From Rhodococcus sp. ARC_M5 (GTDB taxonomy: Bacteria > Actinomycetota > Actinomycetes > Mycobacteriales > Mycobacteriaceae): DNA of 64,000 bases. The stretch covers positions 248,001-312,000 of the forward strand of contig NZ_JALGQE010000003.1 of NCBI RefSeq assembly GCF_022810405.1, given 5' to 3'. Under the pieces are notes generated by a model. The model was not told the DNA's origin. It made no database searches and saw only the letters and a program-made list of their open reading frames with translations. Of this stretch, positions 1 to 8,926 are shown piece by piece. A program made the position numbers and the translations under genes. Position 1 is the first letter of the stretch. Each line of letters opens with the position of its first letter.

Positions 1-732
1 CGGTGCCTGCTCATCGGGGGCACCGGGCATCGGTTCCTGTGCGCCCCGGCCGTTGGAGTTCTGCTGGTTCGGTGGCGGCGGTTCCTGCCCAGGAACGTAC
101 ATCGTGAATCCGCAGACCGGCAGGGTGTTCGGATCGAATTCGTCCGCGTGCGGCGCGCCGGTGTAGCGGAATCCGAGCCACTCGGCGTTGGCGGCCTCGG
201 CGAATTCCTGCGGGTGGAACGGGAGCGATTGCGGATCCGGCATCACACCGGGGGGATAGATCAGTGGATGCTCACCGGCCCAGAAGGATCTTTCCCACAC
301 CAGGGGCAGGCCCGAGTCCTCGTAGATGTACACCGGTGTGGCGCTGAAGGAGCGGCGGAATTCACCGCGCTCCCAGTAGGCGAACGCTCCCCAGGCGTGT
401 TGGGGATCCGAGGCGACGAGGTAGGTGTGCTCGGATGCCAGAGGGCGAGTGAAGGATTCGGGAAGACTCGACGGCGTGGGCACCGCGAGATTGGATCCAC
501 ACACCACGGTGACGCCTGGGTAGCAGCCGATGAAGACGTGATCGTCGTCCACGCCTGCCGAGGTCGATATCGGGCCCTGTCCGAGGGGCACTGCCGTCAA
601 GTGGGGGTACAGACGTCCGACGAGTGCGGTCGCAGCATTCCAGTCCGAGGTAGTTGCCTCTCGGAGAACAGAAATGGGATCCGGCGCGTCCACGTACCAG
701 ATCGTTGATGCTTTGGCCCCCACTACCGGCAC
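1..732 (-). CDS. Conserved hypothetical protein, DUF6928-like (partial, 3' end off window)
   Basis: The reverse-strand frame stays open for 244 codons to the left edge, so the C-terminus is missing. The protein begins MPVVGAKASTIWYVDAPDP, has no membrane segment or signal peptide, and turns Pro/Asn-rich near the edge (EPPPPNQQNSNG). From memory this matches an actinobacterial family of unknown function (DUF6928); no role can be assigned. The GTG start at 732 is supported by AGGAGG at 747-752, although the 14-nt gap is long, and a second GTG lies three codons in. It reads in the same direction as sepH, 77 bp downstream of it, and may share its transcript. Confidence 0.75.
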   Translation of the reverse strand, partial: MPVVGAKASTIWYVDAPDPISVLREATTSDWNAATALVGRLYPHLTAVPLGQGPISTSAGVDDDHVFIGCYPGVTVVCGSNLAVPTPSSLPESFTRPLASEHTYLVASDPQHAWGAFAYWERGEFRRSFSATPVYIYEDSGLPLVWERSFWAGEHPLIYPPGVMPDPQSLPFHPQEFAEAANAEWLGFRYTGAPHADEFDPNTLPVCGFTMYVPGQEPPPPNQQNSNGRGAQEPMPGAPDEQAP

Positions 733-809
733 CTCTCTCTCCGTTACCTCCTGGGAAGCCTACGGTGCGAGCGTCGGTGATTCTTCACCGCGCGGCACAT
801 CTGTCACGT

Positions 810-1712
810 TCAGTTGTGACCGCTGCTGCGAACGCCGAGCAGAACGTCCTCCCACGACGGCATGGCCGGCTTGCCGCGCTTGTCCTTGCCGCCGGTGTGA
901 CCCGCAGCCGGCTTGGGTGCGGGCTTGGGTTCCCTGGCCGCCGGTTCGCGAGGCTGCTCGGGCTCGGTGGTTTGCACAGCGTCCACCTCGACGTCGATGG
1001 TCTCGACATCCATTTCGCTGTCGGCGGTGGTGCCGTAGTACTCGTCGAAGCTCTGCTGTGAGGCCTCGTCGTCGCCCGAGTCCTCGGCGGACGCGAGTGC
1101 GCGCACCGGGGCCAGACCGCGAAGCTGGCGTCCGAAGTCGGGATCGATGAGTTCGTGTGCGGTGTCGTCGAGGGGCGCGATGGTGCCGCCGTGCCCGTCG
1201 GGGAGGAACTGCCAGTGCGCCTTGTTGGTGGTGCGGCCGGCCTGCCACTTCAACTGCGCGACCCATTTGTTGTCCTCGTCGCGCCAGGCGTCCCACGCCG
1301 CGTCGTCGAGGTTGTGCCCGCGAGCACGGAAGGCGAGTGTGACGATCTCGAGCAGGGTCTGCACGGCGGGGCCGTCGTGGCGCAGCGGATGACCGGCCTG
1401 AGCCATCGAAGCGGCCTGCGAGCGCTCGAGCAGCACGGGGTGCGCGAACACCTCGACGCGGCTGATGGCCATTCCGGAGTCGGCGGCAACCTGTTCGATG
1501 GTCGCTCCGCTGCGGATGCGCGCCTGAATTTCTTTCGGCCGAAGCAAGCTGTCCATTTCGATCTCAATCTGTCCTAGTCGAGCGATGTCGCCGCGGGAGG
1601 CCGCGCGGAGCTTGTCGTCGGCTGGAAGCCGGAATCTGTCGCCGGTCTTGGGATCTGCACACACGACGAACTTTCCGTCGGCCTCGAGACCCACCACACG
1701 TAAGTCTCGCAC
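810..1712 (-). CDS. sepH: Septation protein SepH (DUF3071)
   Basis: This 300-aa cytoplasmic protein matches SepH, the actinobacterial factor that promotes FtsZ assembly at division septa. The N-terminal half (about residues 1-165) is the DUF3071 domain and contains a helix-turn-helix-like stretch (TIEQVAADSGMAISRVEVFA). The middle is acidic and low complexity (EDSGDDEASQQSFDEYY), followed by a Pro/Lys linker and a short conserved C-terminus (PSWEDVLLGVRSSG). In the family the N-terminal part contacts FtsZ and the C-terminal end is conserved. The GTG start is preceded by AGGAGGT at 1717-1723. Its place next to serC agrees with the M. tuberculosis Rv0883c-Rv0884c neighbourhood. Confidence 0.93.
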   Translation of the reverse strand: MRDLRVVGLEADGKFVVCADPKTGDRFRLPADDKLRAASRGDIARLGQIEIEMDSLLRPKEIQARIRSGATIEQVAADSGMAISRVEVFAHPVLLERSQAASMAQAGHPLRHDGPAVQTLLEIVTLAFRARGHNLDDAAWDAWRDEDNKWVAQLKWQAGRTTNKAHWQFLPDGHGGTIAPLDDTAHELIDPDFGRQLRGLAPVRALASAEDSGDDEASQQSFDEYYGTTADSEMDVETIDVEVDAVQTTEPEQPREPAAREPKPAPKPAAGHTGGKDKRGKPAMPSWEDVLLGVRSSGHN

Positions 1713-1824
1713 CTTGACCTCCTCATCGCGCCGGCTCGCGATACCGTCGAATTCGAGCCTAGTTCACTCGCCGTACTCGGCGGGTGTTCGACACGCATCG
1801 CGTGTGCCGACGATCGTTTCCTTA

Positions 1825-2496
1825 TCAGAGGGTAGACAGCTGCGGGCCCGGCTGCACCCATTCGGTCGATGTTCCATCAATTGCTTTGTGCGGCAACGTC
1901 GATACGTCTCTGCGAAGGTAGACGGCGCCCAGGCCGAAGCCGATGGTCAGGGCGATCGCGTGGCCGACGGCGGTGAAGGACGGGTCCGACACTCCACTGA
2001 TGGTGACGACGCCGATCCACAGTGCGGCCCAGCCCGCACGCCACGGCATCGGCAGGTACCTGATCATCGACCCTGCGACCGCGGCTGCTGCGTAGCTGAC
2101 ACCGACGTCGACGGCCACCGCCAGCGAGTCGGCGAGCCAGTCGTTGTGAATGCCGATGAGCAGGCCCGCGGCCACCGATACCGTCGCACCGAGGTGTCCC
2201 GCACTGAAGGTCAGCAGAAAGCGGTGCCAGCCGGAGATCCATTCGGCGACGGCGAACAACAGGGCGACCGCGGCCAACCACGACCAATTCACCCGTCCTT
2301 CGGTGAGAAAGACGCTCGTGACGAGGGTGGCGAGGTGGCCGTCGGTCAGATTGTGCAGATTGGTGCTCGCCGCGTGCAGTACGTGCCAGCGATCGTGCGG
2401 GCCGATCTGGCCCAGCGCGACGATTCCCGCTGCCGCGAGAGCGCAGTACACCAGAGTCACACGAATCCGTAGCGCGAATGCCAGGAGCCTGTACAT
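1825..2496 (-). CDS. Rhomboid-like multi-pass membrane protein
   Basis: The 223-aa protein has about six hydrophobic segments, the first near residues 10-30. A stretch NLHNLTDGHLATLVTSVFL resembles the His/Asn-containing loop of rhomboid proteases, followed by a short helix ending GWHRFLLTFSAGHLGATVS and a late GHAIALTIGFGLGA helix. The GxSG catalytic serine motif of active rhomboids is not visible, because the matching place reads SAGHLGATVS. It is therefore better called rhomboid-like than a protease. The ATG start has GGAGGGGAG about 9 nt upstream. It lies between serC and sepH on the same strand. Confidence 0.6.
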   Translation of the reverse strand: MYRLLAFALRIRVTLVYCALAAAGIVALGQIGPHDRWHVLHAASTNLHNLTDGHLATLVTSVFLTEGRVNWSWLAAVALLFAVAEWISGWHRFLLTFSAGHLGATVSVAAGLLIGIHNDWLADSLAVAVDVGVSYAAAAVAGSMIRYLPMPWRAGWAALWIGVVTISGVSDPSFTAVGHAIALTIGFGLGAVYLRRDVSTLPHKAIDGTSTEWVQPGPQLSTL

Positions 2497-2589
2497 ATGA
2501 GCGCTCCCCTCCGCGGTCGTTACGCTTGCTTACTTGATAGCGAGTGTATGCCGCGAAGGGAGCGCTGTAGCTGTGAGCTTGCTGCGAAT

Positions 2590-2614
2590 GGTCGTTCCGC
2601 AGGCTCCACTCCTG
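2590..2614 (+). repeat. Dispersed 25-bp hairpin repeat, copy 1
   Basis: This copy lies just past the serC stop codon. It contains GCAGG and CCTGC arms around a 7-nt loop (CTCCACT). The same 25 bases recur exactly at 29779-29803 and 29813-29837, and with one to two changes in three tandem copies at 53757-53847. Confidence 0.8.
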
Positions 2615-2623
2615 CCCTGGTAA

Positions 2624-3799
<1,176 letters not shown>

Positions 3800-3814
3800 T
3801 CATGACACCGTCGA

Positions 3815-4933
3815 CTACCGGATCAGCTCCCAGCCGTCGACGGACTCGGGGGTGCGGGGTTCGGGGCCGGTGTAGAGGGCGGCCGGGCGAACCAGCTTGC
3901 CGAGCCGCTTCTGCTCCAGGATGTGGGCACACCAGCCCGCTGTGCGACCGCAGGTGAACATGGCGGGCATCATGTGCGCCGGTACCTCGGCGAAGTCCAG
4001 AATCACCGCAGCCCAGAACTCGACGTTGGTCTCGATGGCGCGGTCGGGGCGGCGCTCACGCAGTTCGGTCAGCGCGGCCTGTTCGAGCGCGGCAGCAACC
4101 TCGTAGCGTGGTGCGTTCAGCCGCTTCGCAGTTGCCCGCAGCACGCGGGCGCGGGGGTCCTCGGCGCGGTAGACGCGATGTCCGAAGCCCATGAGCTTCT
4201 CTTTGCGGTCCAGGATCCCGGTGATGAGAGCGCGTGCGTCACCGGTCCTCTCGACCTCTTCGATCATCGGCAGGACGCGGGCGGGCGCGCCGCCGTGCAG
4301 GGGCCCGGACATCGCACCGATGGCACCCGAGAGGCAGGCGGCGACGTCGGCTCCGGTGGAGGCGATGACCCGCGCGGTGAACGTCGACGCGTTCATCCCG
4401 TGCTCGGCAGCCGAGACCCAGTACGCGTCGATGGCGGCGACGTGAGCGGGATCCGGTTCACCCTTCCAGCGGACCATAAATCGCTCGGTGACCGTCGCGG
4501 CCTGATCGATGCGGGTCTGCGGTACGGCGGGCTGATAGATACCGCGAGCGGACTGGGCGACGTAGGACAGGGCCATCACCGACGCGCGAGCGAGGTTGTC
4601 GCGAGCGGTGGAGTCGTCGATGTCGAGTATCGGCTGGTAGCCCCAGATGGGTGCCAGCATCGCCAGACCCGCCTGTACGTCGACACGGACGTCACCGGTG
4701 TGAATCGGCAGCGGGAAGGGTTCCGCCGGGGGGAGTCCTCGGCCGAATTCTCCGTCGACGAGCAGTGCCCAGACATCGCCGAAGGTGACGTTCTGTGCGA
4801 CGAGTTCTTCGATGTCGACACCGCGGTACCGCAGTGCGCCACCGTCCTTGTCGGGCTCGGCGATGTCGGAGGTGAACGCGACGACACCTTCGAGACCGGA
4901 GACGAAATCCTCGGGAACTCGTTGAACAGCCAT
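3815..4933 (-). CDS. citA: Citrate synthase 2 (CitA-type)
   Basis: This 372-aa enzyme of the citrate synthase fold condenses an acyl-CoA with oxaloacetate. Visible active-site blocks are MSGPLHGGAPARV (His), LMGFGHRVYRAEDPRA (His) and TNVEFWAAVILDF. In the last block Glu stands where classic citrate synthases, including gltA at 8927-10225 (NVDFYTGLIY), have the catalytic Asp. From memory this Glu is normal in the CitA/Rv0889c branch. The frame is open far upstream; ATG 4933 is chosen because MAVQRVPEDFVSGLEGV is the family N-terminus. It is divergent from pdxH, as expected for this conserved actinobacterial arrangement. Confidence 0.92.
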   Translation of the reverse strand: MAVQRVPEDFVSGLEGVVAFTSDIAEPDKDGGALRYRGVDIEELVAQNVTFGDVWALLVDGEFGRGLPPAEPFPLPIHTGDVRVDVQAGLAMLAPIWGYQPILDIDDSTARDNLARASVMALSYVAQSARGIYQPAVPQTRIDQAATVTERFMVRWKGEPDPAHVAAIDAYWVSAAEHGMNASTFTARVIASTGADVAACLSGAIGAMSGPLHGGAPARVLPMIEEVERTGDARALITGILDRKEKLMGFGHRVYRAEDPRARVLRATAKRLNAPRYEVAAALEQAALTELRERRPDRAIETNVEFWAAVILDFAEVPAHMMPAMFTCGRTAGWCAHILEQKRLGKLVRPAALYTGPEPRTPESVDGWELIR

Positions 4934-5024
4934 GGCCTGTGGACTCCCTCGTCGCAACTGCACCCGGCTCTGCGCCGCATCCGGGCGTACTTCGTCAGAA
5001 CCATAGCCGGGATCTACGCGGGAG

Positions 5025-5030
5025 TAGCGT
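5025..5030 (+). promoter_or_regulatory. Putative -10 (TAGCGT) for leaderless pdxH
   Basis: TAGCGT lies 8 nt before the GTG at 5039, a spacing that places transcription start at or near the start codon. Confidence 0.5.
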
Positions 5031-5038
5031 CTGGGCTT

Positions 5039-5686
5039 GTGTCTGCAGAAGAACAGCGCCTGGCGAACATGCGGGTGGACTACGGAGAGCCCGAGGACCT
5101 CGATGTCGATGCTCTGGCGGGCGGGTGGTGTTCGCTGGCGCAGCAGTGGTTGTCCGACGCGATAGCCGCGAATCTGCCCGAGCCCAACGCCATCGTGTTG
5201 GGGACGGTCGACGAGGCGGGTAGACCCGCCACCCGCACCGTCTTGTGCAAGGACTTCGATGCAGACGGGGTGGTGTTCTACACCAACTACGACTCGGACA
5301 AGGGCCGTGCGCTCACTGCGACGCCGTACGCCTCGATCACGTTCCCTTGGATCGGAATTGCTCGCCAGCTCACGGTGCGCGGCCCGGTGGTCAAGGTCGA
5401 CGCCGAGACCACCGCAACGTACTGGCGCACGCGGCCCCGCGGCTCGCAGCTGGGGGCATGGGCGTCCGAGCAGTCGCGTCCCATCGGCTCGCGCGAAGAC
5501 CTGGCTGCGCGTCTGGCCGAGGTCACCGCGACGTTCGACGGTATCGAGGTACCGGTGCCGCCCAACTGGGGCGGCTTTCGCGTCGAACCGGAGACGGTCG
5601 AGTTCTGGCAGGGCCGAACGAGCCGTATGCACAATCGAATTCGCCTGACGGTGGCAAGCGGTGTGATCGAGCGTCTGCAACCGTGA
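5039..5686 (+). CDS. pdxH: Pyridoxamine 5'-phosphate oxidase
   Basis: PdxH oxidises pyridoxine or pyridoxamine 5'-phosphate to pyridoxal 5'-phosphate with FMN. The 215-aa protein shows the MRVDYGEPEDLD start region, ATRTVLCKDFDADGVVFYTN (FMN binding), YDSDKGRAL, YWRTRPRGSQLGAWASEQS (substrate-site region) and the C-terminal signature VEFWQGRTSRMHNRIRL. GTG 5039 gives MSAEEQRLANMRVDYG. No good ribosome-binding site is present, but a TAGCGT hexamer at 5025-5030 fits leaderless initiation. The stop overlaps the next gene by 4 bp (GTGA), so the MFS gene is probably translationally coupled. It supplies the PLP used by serC nearby. Confidence 0.94.
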   Translation: MSAEEQRLANMRVDYGEPEDLDVDALAGGWCSLAQQWLSDAIAANLPEPNAIVLGTVDEAGRPATRTVLCKDFDADGVVFYTNYDSDKGRALTATPYASITFPWIGIARQLTVRGPVVKVDAETTATYWRTRPRGSQLGAWASEQSRPIGSREDLAARLAEVTATFDGIEVPVPPNWGGFRVEPETVEFWQGRTSRMHNRIRLTVASGVIERLQP

Positions 5687-6975
5687 GCGGGTTGCGCGGC
5701 ATCCTCGCCGACACGACTCCGCTGAAGACTCCGGCGTACCAGCGGTTGTGGTTGGCGAACATCGTCACCGTCATCGGGGCGCAGCTGTCCATCGTCGCTG
5801 TGCCGCAACAGGTTTTCCAGATCACGCTGAGCTCGGCCTACGTGGGTCTGACCGGTGTCTTCGCGCTGGTGCCGCTCATCGTGTTCGGTCTGTGGGGCGG
5901 GGCGCTGGCCGACGTGATGGACCGTCGCACCCTGCTGATGATCACCACGTGCGGCCTGATCGGAACGTCGGCTCTGTTCTGGTTACAGGCGTTCCTGGAC
6001 CTGAACAATGTGTGGATCATCTTGGTGCTGTTGGCCGTTCAGCAGGCGTTCTTCGCAGTGAATCAGCCGACGCGCAGCGCGATTCTCCCGCGTATCCTGC
6101 CGGCCGAGCAGCTGCCGGCCGCGAACTCGCTGAACATGACGGTGTTCAACTTCGGTGCTATCGCCGGACCGCTCAGCGCCGGCATCCTCATCTACTACAT
6201 CGGGCTCGAGACCCTCTATCTGATCGACACCATCGCACTCTTCGCCACCCTGTGGGCAGTGATCCGGTTGCCGGGGATTCCGCCGGCGAAGTCGGGTCAG
6301 CGCGCTGGATTGCGTTCGGTGTTCGACGGTTTCGCCTACCTCGCCACCCAGAAGGTGTTGCTGGCCTCGTTCGTCGTCGACATCATCGCGATGGTGTTCG
6401 GTATGCCCCGGGCGCTCTTCCCGCAGATCGCGCACGAGAGCTTCGGCGATCCGGCGTCGGGCGGTCCGGTTCTGGGCATGCTGTTCGCAGCGATGTCCGC
6501 TGGCGCTGTGGTGGGTGGGGTGTTTTCCGACTGGCTGCCGCGAGTGCGCAGGCAAGGCCTCGCGGTGCTGATCTGCATCGTCGTGTGGGGCGTGGCGATG
6601 ATCGGCTTCGGTCTGGCCGTCGGCGCGGCCACCGACGGGGCCACCACCGTCGCCCTCTGGTTCGCATTGGCGTTCCTGGCCCTCGGCGGTGGAGCCGACA
6701 TGATCTCCGCGGCGTTCCGTAGCACGATGCTGCAGACCGTTGCGACCGACGAGATGCGTGGCCGACTGCAAGGTGTCTTCATCGTCGTCGTCGCGGGAGG
6801 GCCTCGAATCGGCGATGTCCTGCACGGTGCCGCAGCCGCGTCGGTGGGGACGGCAGCTGCCGCTGCGGGCGGCGGAGTGCTGGTCGTCATCGGGGTCTCG
6901 ATCGCTGCCCTGGCACTTCCGGCGTTCATTCGCTACCGAGTGGGTGCGGTGGTAAAGAATGGCTCTCATGGCTGA
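5683..6975 (+). CDS. MFS transporter, EntS-like exporter family
   Basis: This 430-aa protein has about 12 hydrophobic segments and the MFS loop 2-3 motif as GGALADVMDRRTLL. Other family marks are NQPTRSAILPRILPAEQLPAANSL and DEMRGRLQGVF, typical of the MFS_3/enterobactin-exporter group. The substrate is unknown. The GTG start overlaps the pdxH stop (GTGA), and the gene overlaps galM by 17 bp, so pdxH-MFS-galM-pfkB looks like one operon. An earlier start within pdxH is possible in frame, but the preferred start gives VSGLRGILADTTPLKTPAY, a normal family N-terminus. Confidence 0.88.
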   Translation: MSGLRGILADTTPLKTPAYQRLWLANIVTVIGAQLSIVAVPQQVFQITLSSAYVGLTGVFALVPLIVFGLWGGALADVMDRRTLLMITTCGLIGTSALFWLQAFLDLNNVWIILVLLAVQQAFFAVNQPTRSAILPRILPAEQLPAANSLNMTVFNFGAIAGPLSAGILIYYIGLETLYLIDTIALFATLWAVIRLPGIPPAKSGQRAGLRSVFDGFAYLATQKVLLASFVVDIIAMVFGMPRALFPQIAHESFGDPASGGPVLGMLFAAMSAGAVVGGVFSDWLPRVRRQGLAVLICIVVWGVAMIGFGLAVGAATDGATTVALWFALAFLALGGGADMISAAFRSTMLQTVATDEMRGRLQGVFIVVVAGGPRIGDVLHGAAAASVGTAAAAAGGGVLVVIGVSIAALALPAFIRYRVGAVVKNGSHG

Positions 6976-7888
6976 CGCGCAGACCTATTCGTTGACGAGC
7001 GGCAAGTATCGGGCAGACATCGCTGCCGTCGGAGCGGGCCTTCGGGTGCTCGAGTACGACGGCTCGCCGCTCACCGAGACCTGGGAGGCGGGCTCGAAGC
7101 CGCCGCTGTCGGCGGGACTGGTGTTGGCCCCGTGGCCGAATCGAACGGCCGACGGCACGTTCGCCTTCGAAGGCGTCGAGCATCGGTTGGAGATTTCCGA
7201 GCCCTCGCGGAACAACGCCAGCCACGGATTCGTCCGACGGGTGGCGTGGACTCTCGTAGAGCACACGGACAGTCGCGTCGAGCAGAGCGTGGACATCGGG
7301 GTGCATCCGGGTTGGCCGTTCTCGGTGACGGTCACCGTGGTGCACGAGTTGTCGGCGGACGGTCTCACCGTCACCGCGTCGGCGAAAAATGCCGGTGATT
7401 CCGCGGCACCGTTCGGGATGGGGTTTCACACCTTCGTCCGGGTGGGGGATGTGCCGCTCGACGAGTGCACGGTCGAGCTCTCGGCCGGGACGCGGCTACC
7501 GCTCGATCCGGTGCGCAATCTCCCGGTGGGCAACTCGGTCCCGACGGCCGATACCGAGTACGACTTCCGGCAGCCGCGAAGCCTGGAGGGCGTGCAGCTC
7601 GACACTCCGTTCAGTGCGTCGCTACCCGAAGCCGACGGTCGTGCGAACCATGTGCTGCGTGGTCCCGACGGCACTGCGACCGTGCTGTGGACCGACAGCA
7701 GCTTCGGTTGGGTCCAGGTGTTCACCGCCGATCCCGCCAACGATCAGGCCTATCCCGATCGGGGACGAGCGCTGGCGATCGAGCCGATGACCTGCCCACC
7801 CGATGCGTTGAATTCCGAGATCGATCTGATCGTGCTCGAACCAGGGCAAACCTGGTCCGGCACCTGGGGAATGAGGTACGAGAAGTGA
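6959..7888 (+). CDS. Aldose 1-epimerase family protein
   Basis: The 309-aa protein fits the GalM/aldose 1-epimerase superfamily, which interconverts sugar anomers. Visible blocks are GLVLAPWPNRTADGTFAFEG (substrate-binding Asn-Arg), NASHGFVRRVAW (His), a central GMGFHTFVRVG and AIEPMTCPPDALNS, which supplies the late catalytic acidic residue. The next gene overlaps by 4 bp (GTGA) and encodes a sugar kinase, which supports a shared role in sugar handling. ATG 6959 and ATG 6968 (MADAQTYSL) are both possible starts; the first overlaps the MFS gene. Confidence 0.87.
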   Translation: MALMADAQTYSLTSGKYRADIAAVGAGLRVLEYDGSPLTETWEAGSKPPLSAGLVLAPWPNRTADGTFAFEGVEHRLEISEPSRNNASHGFVRRVAWTLVEHTDSRVEQSVDIGVHPGWPFSVTVTVVHELSADGLTVTASAKNAGDSAAPFGMGFHTFVRVGDVPLDECTVELSAGTRLPLDPVRNLPVGNSVPTADTEYDFRQPRSLEGVQLDTPFSASLPEADGRANHVLRGPDGTATVLWTDSSFGWVQVFTADPANDQAYPDRGRALAIEPMTCPPDALNSEIDLIVLEPGQTWSGTWGMRYEK

Positions 7889-8856
7889 CGATTCTGGTGT
7901 GCGGTGAAGCATTGGTCGATCTGGTCCCGGTGCACGAGGGTCCGCTGCTCTCGCCCAAACTCGGCGGCGGACCGTTCAACGTCGCCGTTGCGATCGGTCG
8001 ACTCGGTTCGCCCGTCGCATACCTCTCGCGAATCTCCCGCGACCCGTTCGGCGAGCAGATTCTGGCGAGTCTGCGCGACGCAGGCGTCGACGTGTCGTGG
8101 GTGCAGCGCGGCGACGAGCCTACGACGTTGGCGATGACCACCCTCGCCGAGGACGGCAGCGCCGAGTACTCGTTCTACGCCGACGGCACTGCCGACCGTC
8201 TGGTGGCCGATCCCGGCGACCTGCCGGACGAGATCAGCGTTCTCTCGTTCGGCACACTGTCTCTGCTCTACGAGCCCGGCGCGTCGATGTACGCGGGCCT
8301 GCTGCACCGCGCTCGGGCTGCGGGCAAGCTCACGATGCTCGACCCGAACATTCGGCCTGCTGCCATCGACAGCACCAGTGGCGACATCACCGCCGACGGT
8401 TTTCGCGATCGCTTCCGTTCGTGGTTGCCCAGCATCGACATCCTCAAGGTCTCCGAGGACGACTCGCATTGGCTGGGTCTCGGAACGCAGGGCACCACGG
8501 TCGACGACTGGCTCGCGGCAGGGGTCACCGCGGTGGTGATGACCCGCGGCGGCGACGGCATCTCGGTCTTCACCGCCCCCGAGCAGAACTCGACCTCGGG
8601 AATCGTGGCAGCCGAGGAAACATCTGTTCCGGGTGTGGCCGTCGACGTCGTCGACACGATCGGCGCTGGTGACACCGTGCACGGGGCTCTGCTGAGCTTT
8701 TTGCAGAAGGAGAGCATTATCACATCGAACGCGGTGAAACAGATGAGCAAGCAAGATTGGCAATCAGCGCTCGAGTTCGCTGCGAAGGCAGCGGCAATCA
8801 CGGTTTCGCGCCCCGGTGCCGACCCTCCCTGGGCGTCCGAGGCGTCGAGAGACTAG
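7885..8856 (+). CDS. PfkB-family carbohydrate kinase (fructokinase-like)
   Basis: This 323-aa protein belongs to the ribokinase/PfkB family, which phosphorylates sugars with ATP. It begins ILVCGEALVDLVP and has GGGPFNVAVAIGRLG (PfkB signature 1 region). The anion hole and catalytic Asp lie in DVVDTIGAGDTVHGALL (signature 2). The N-terminal GEALVD and overall spacing resemble fructokinases; the true sugar is not shown by sequence. The start GTG overlaps the galM-like stop. The frame is open upstream, but only sequence from 7885 on resembles the family. It is the last gene of the pdxH operon, 70 bp before gltA. Confidence 0.9.
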   Translation: MTILVCGEALVDLVPVHEGPLLSPKLGGGPFNVAVAIGRLGSPVAYLSRISRDPFGEQILASLRDAGVDVSWVQRGDEPTTLAMTTLAEDGSAEYSFYADGTADRLVADPGDLPDEISVLSFGTLSLLYEPGASMYAGLLHRARAAGKLTMLDPNIRPAAIDSTSGDITADGFRDRFRSWLPSIDILKVSEDDSHWLGLGTQGTTVDDWLAAGVTAVVMTRGGDGISVFTAPEQNSTSGIVAAEETSVPGVAVDVVDTIGAGDTVHGALLSFLQKESIITSNAVKQMSKQDWQSALEFAAKAAAITVSRPGADPPWASEASRD

Positions 8857-8926
8857 TTTCACTATCGACGTTAGAACTGTCCGCTTCAAGTACGTGTCCG
8901 TTACACGAGTTCGAGAGGGACCATTC

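Noticed and set aside
148-708. 186-aa + strand frame at the left edge
   Set aside because: The opposite strand has a frame open to the edge with a normal composition and a start supported by AGGAGG.
3923-5038. N-terminal extension of the pdxH frame through citA
   Set aside because: Antisense to citA and without family similarity; PdxH proteins begin near residue MSAEEQRLANMRVDYG.
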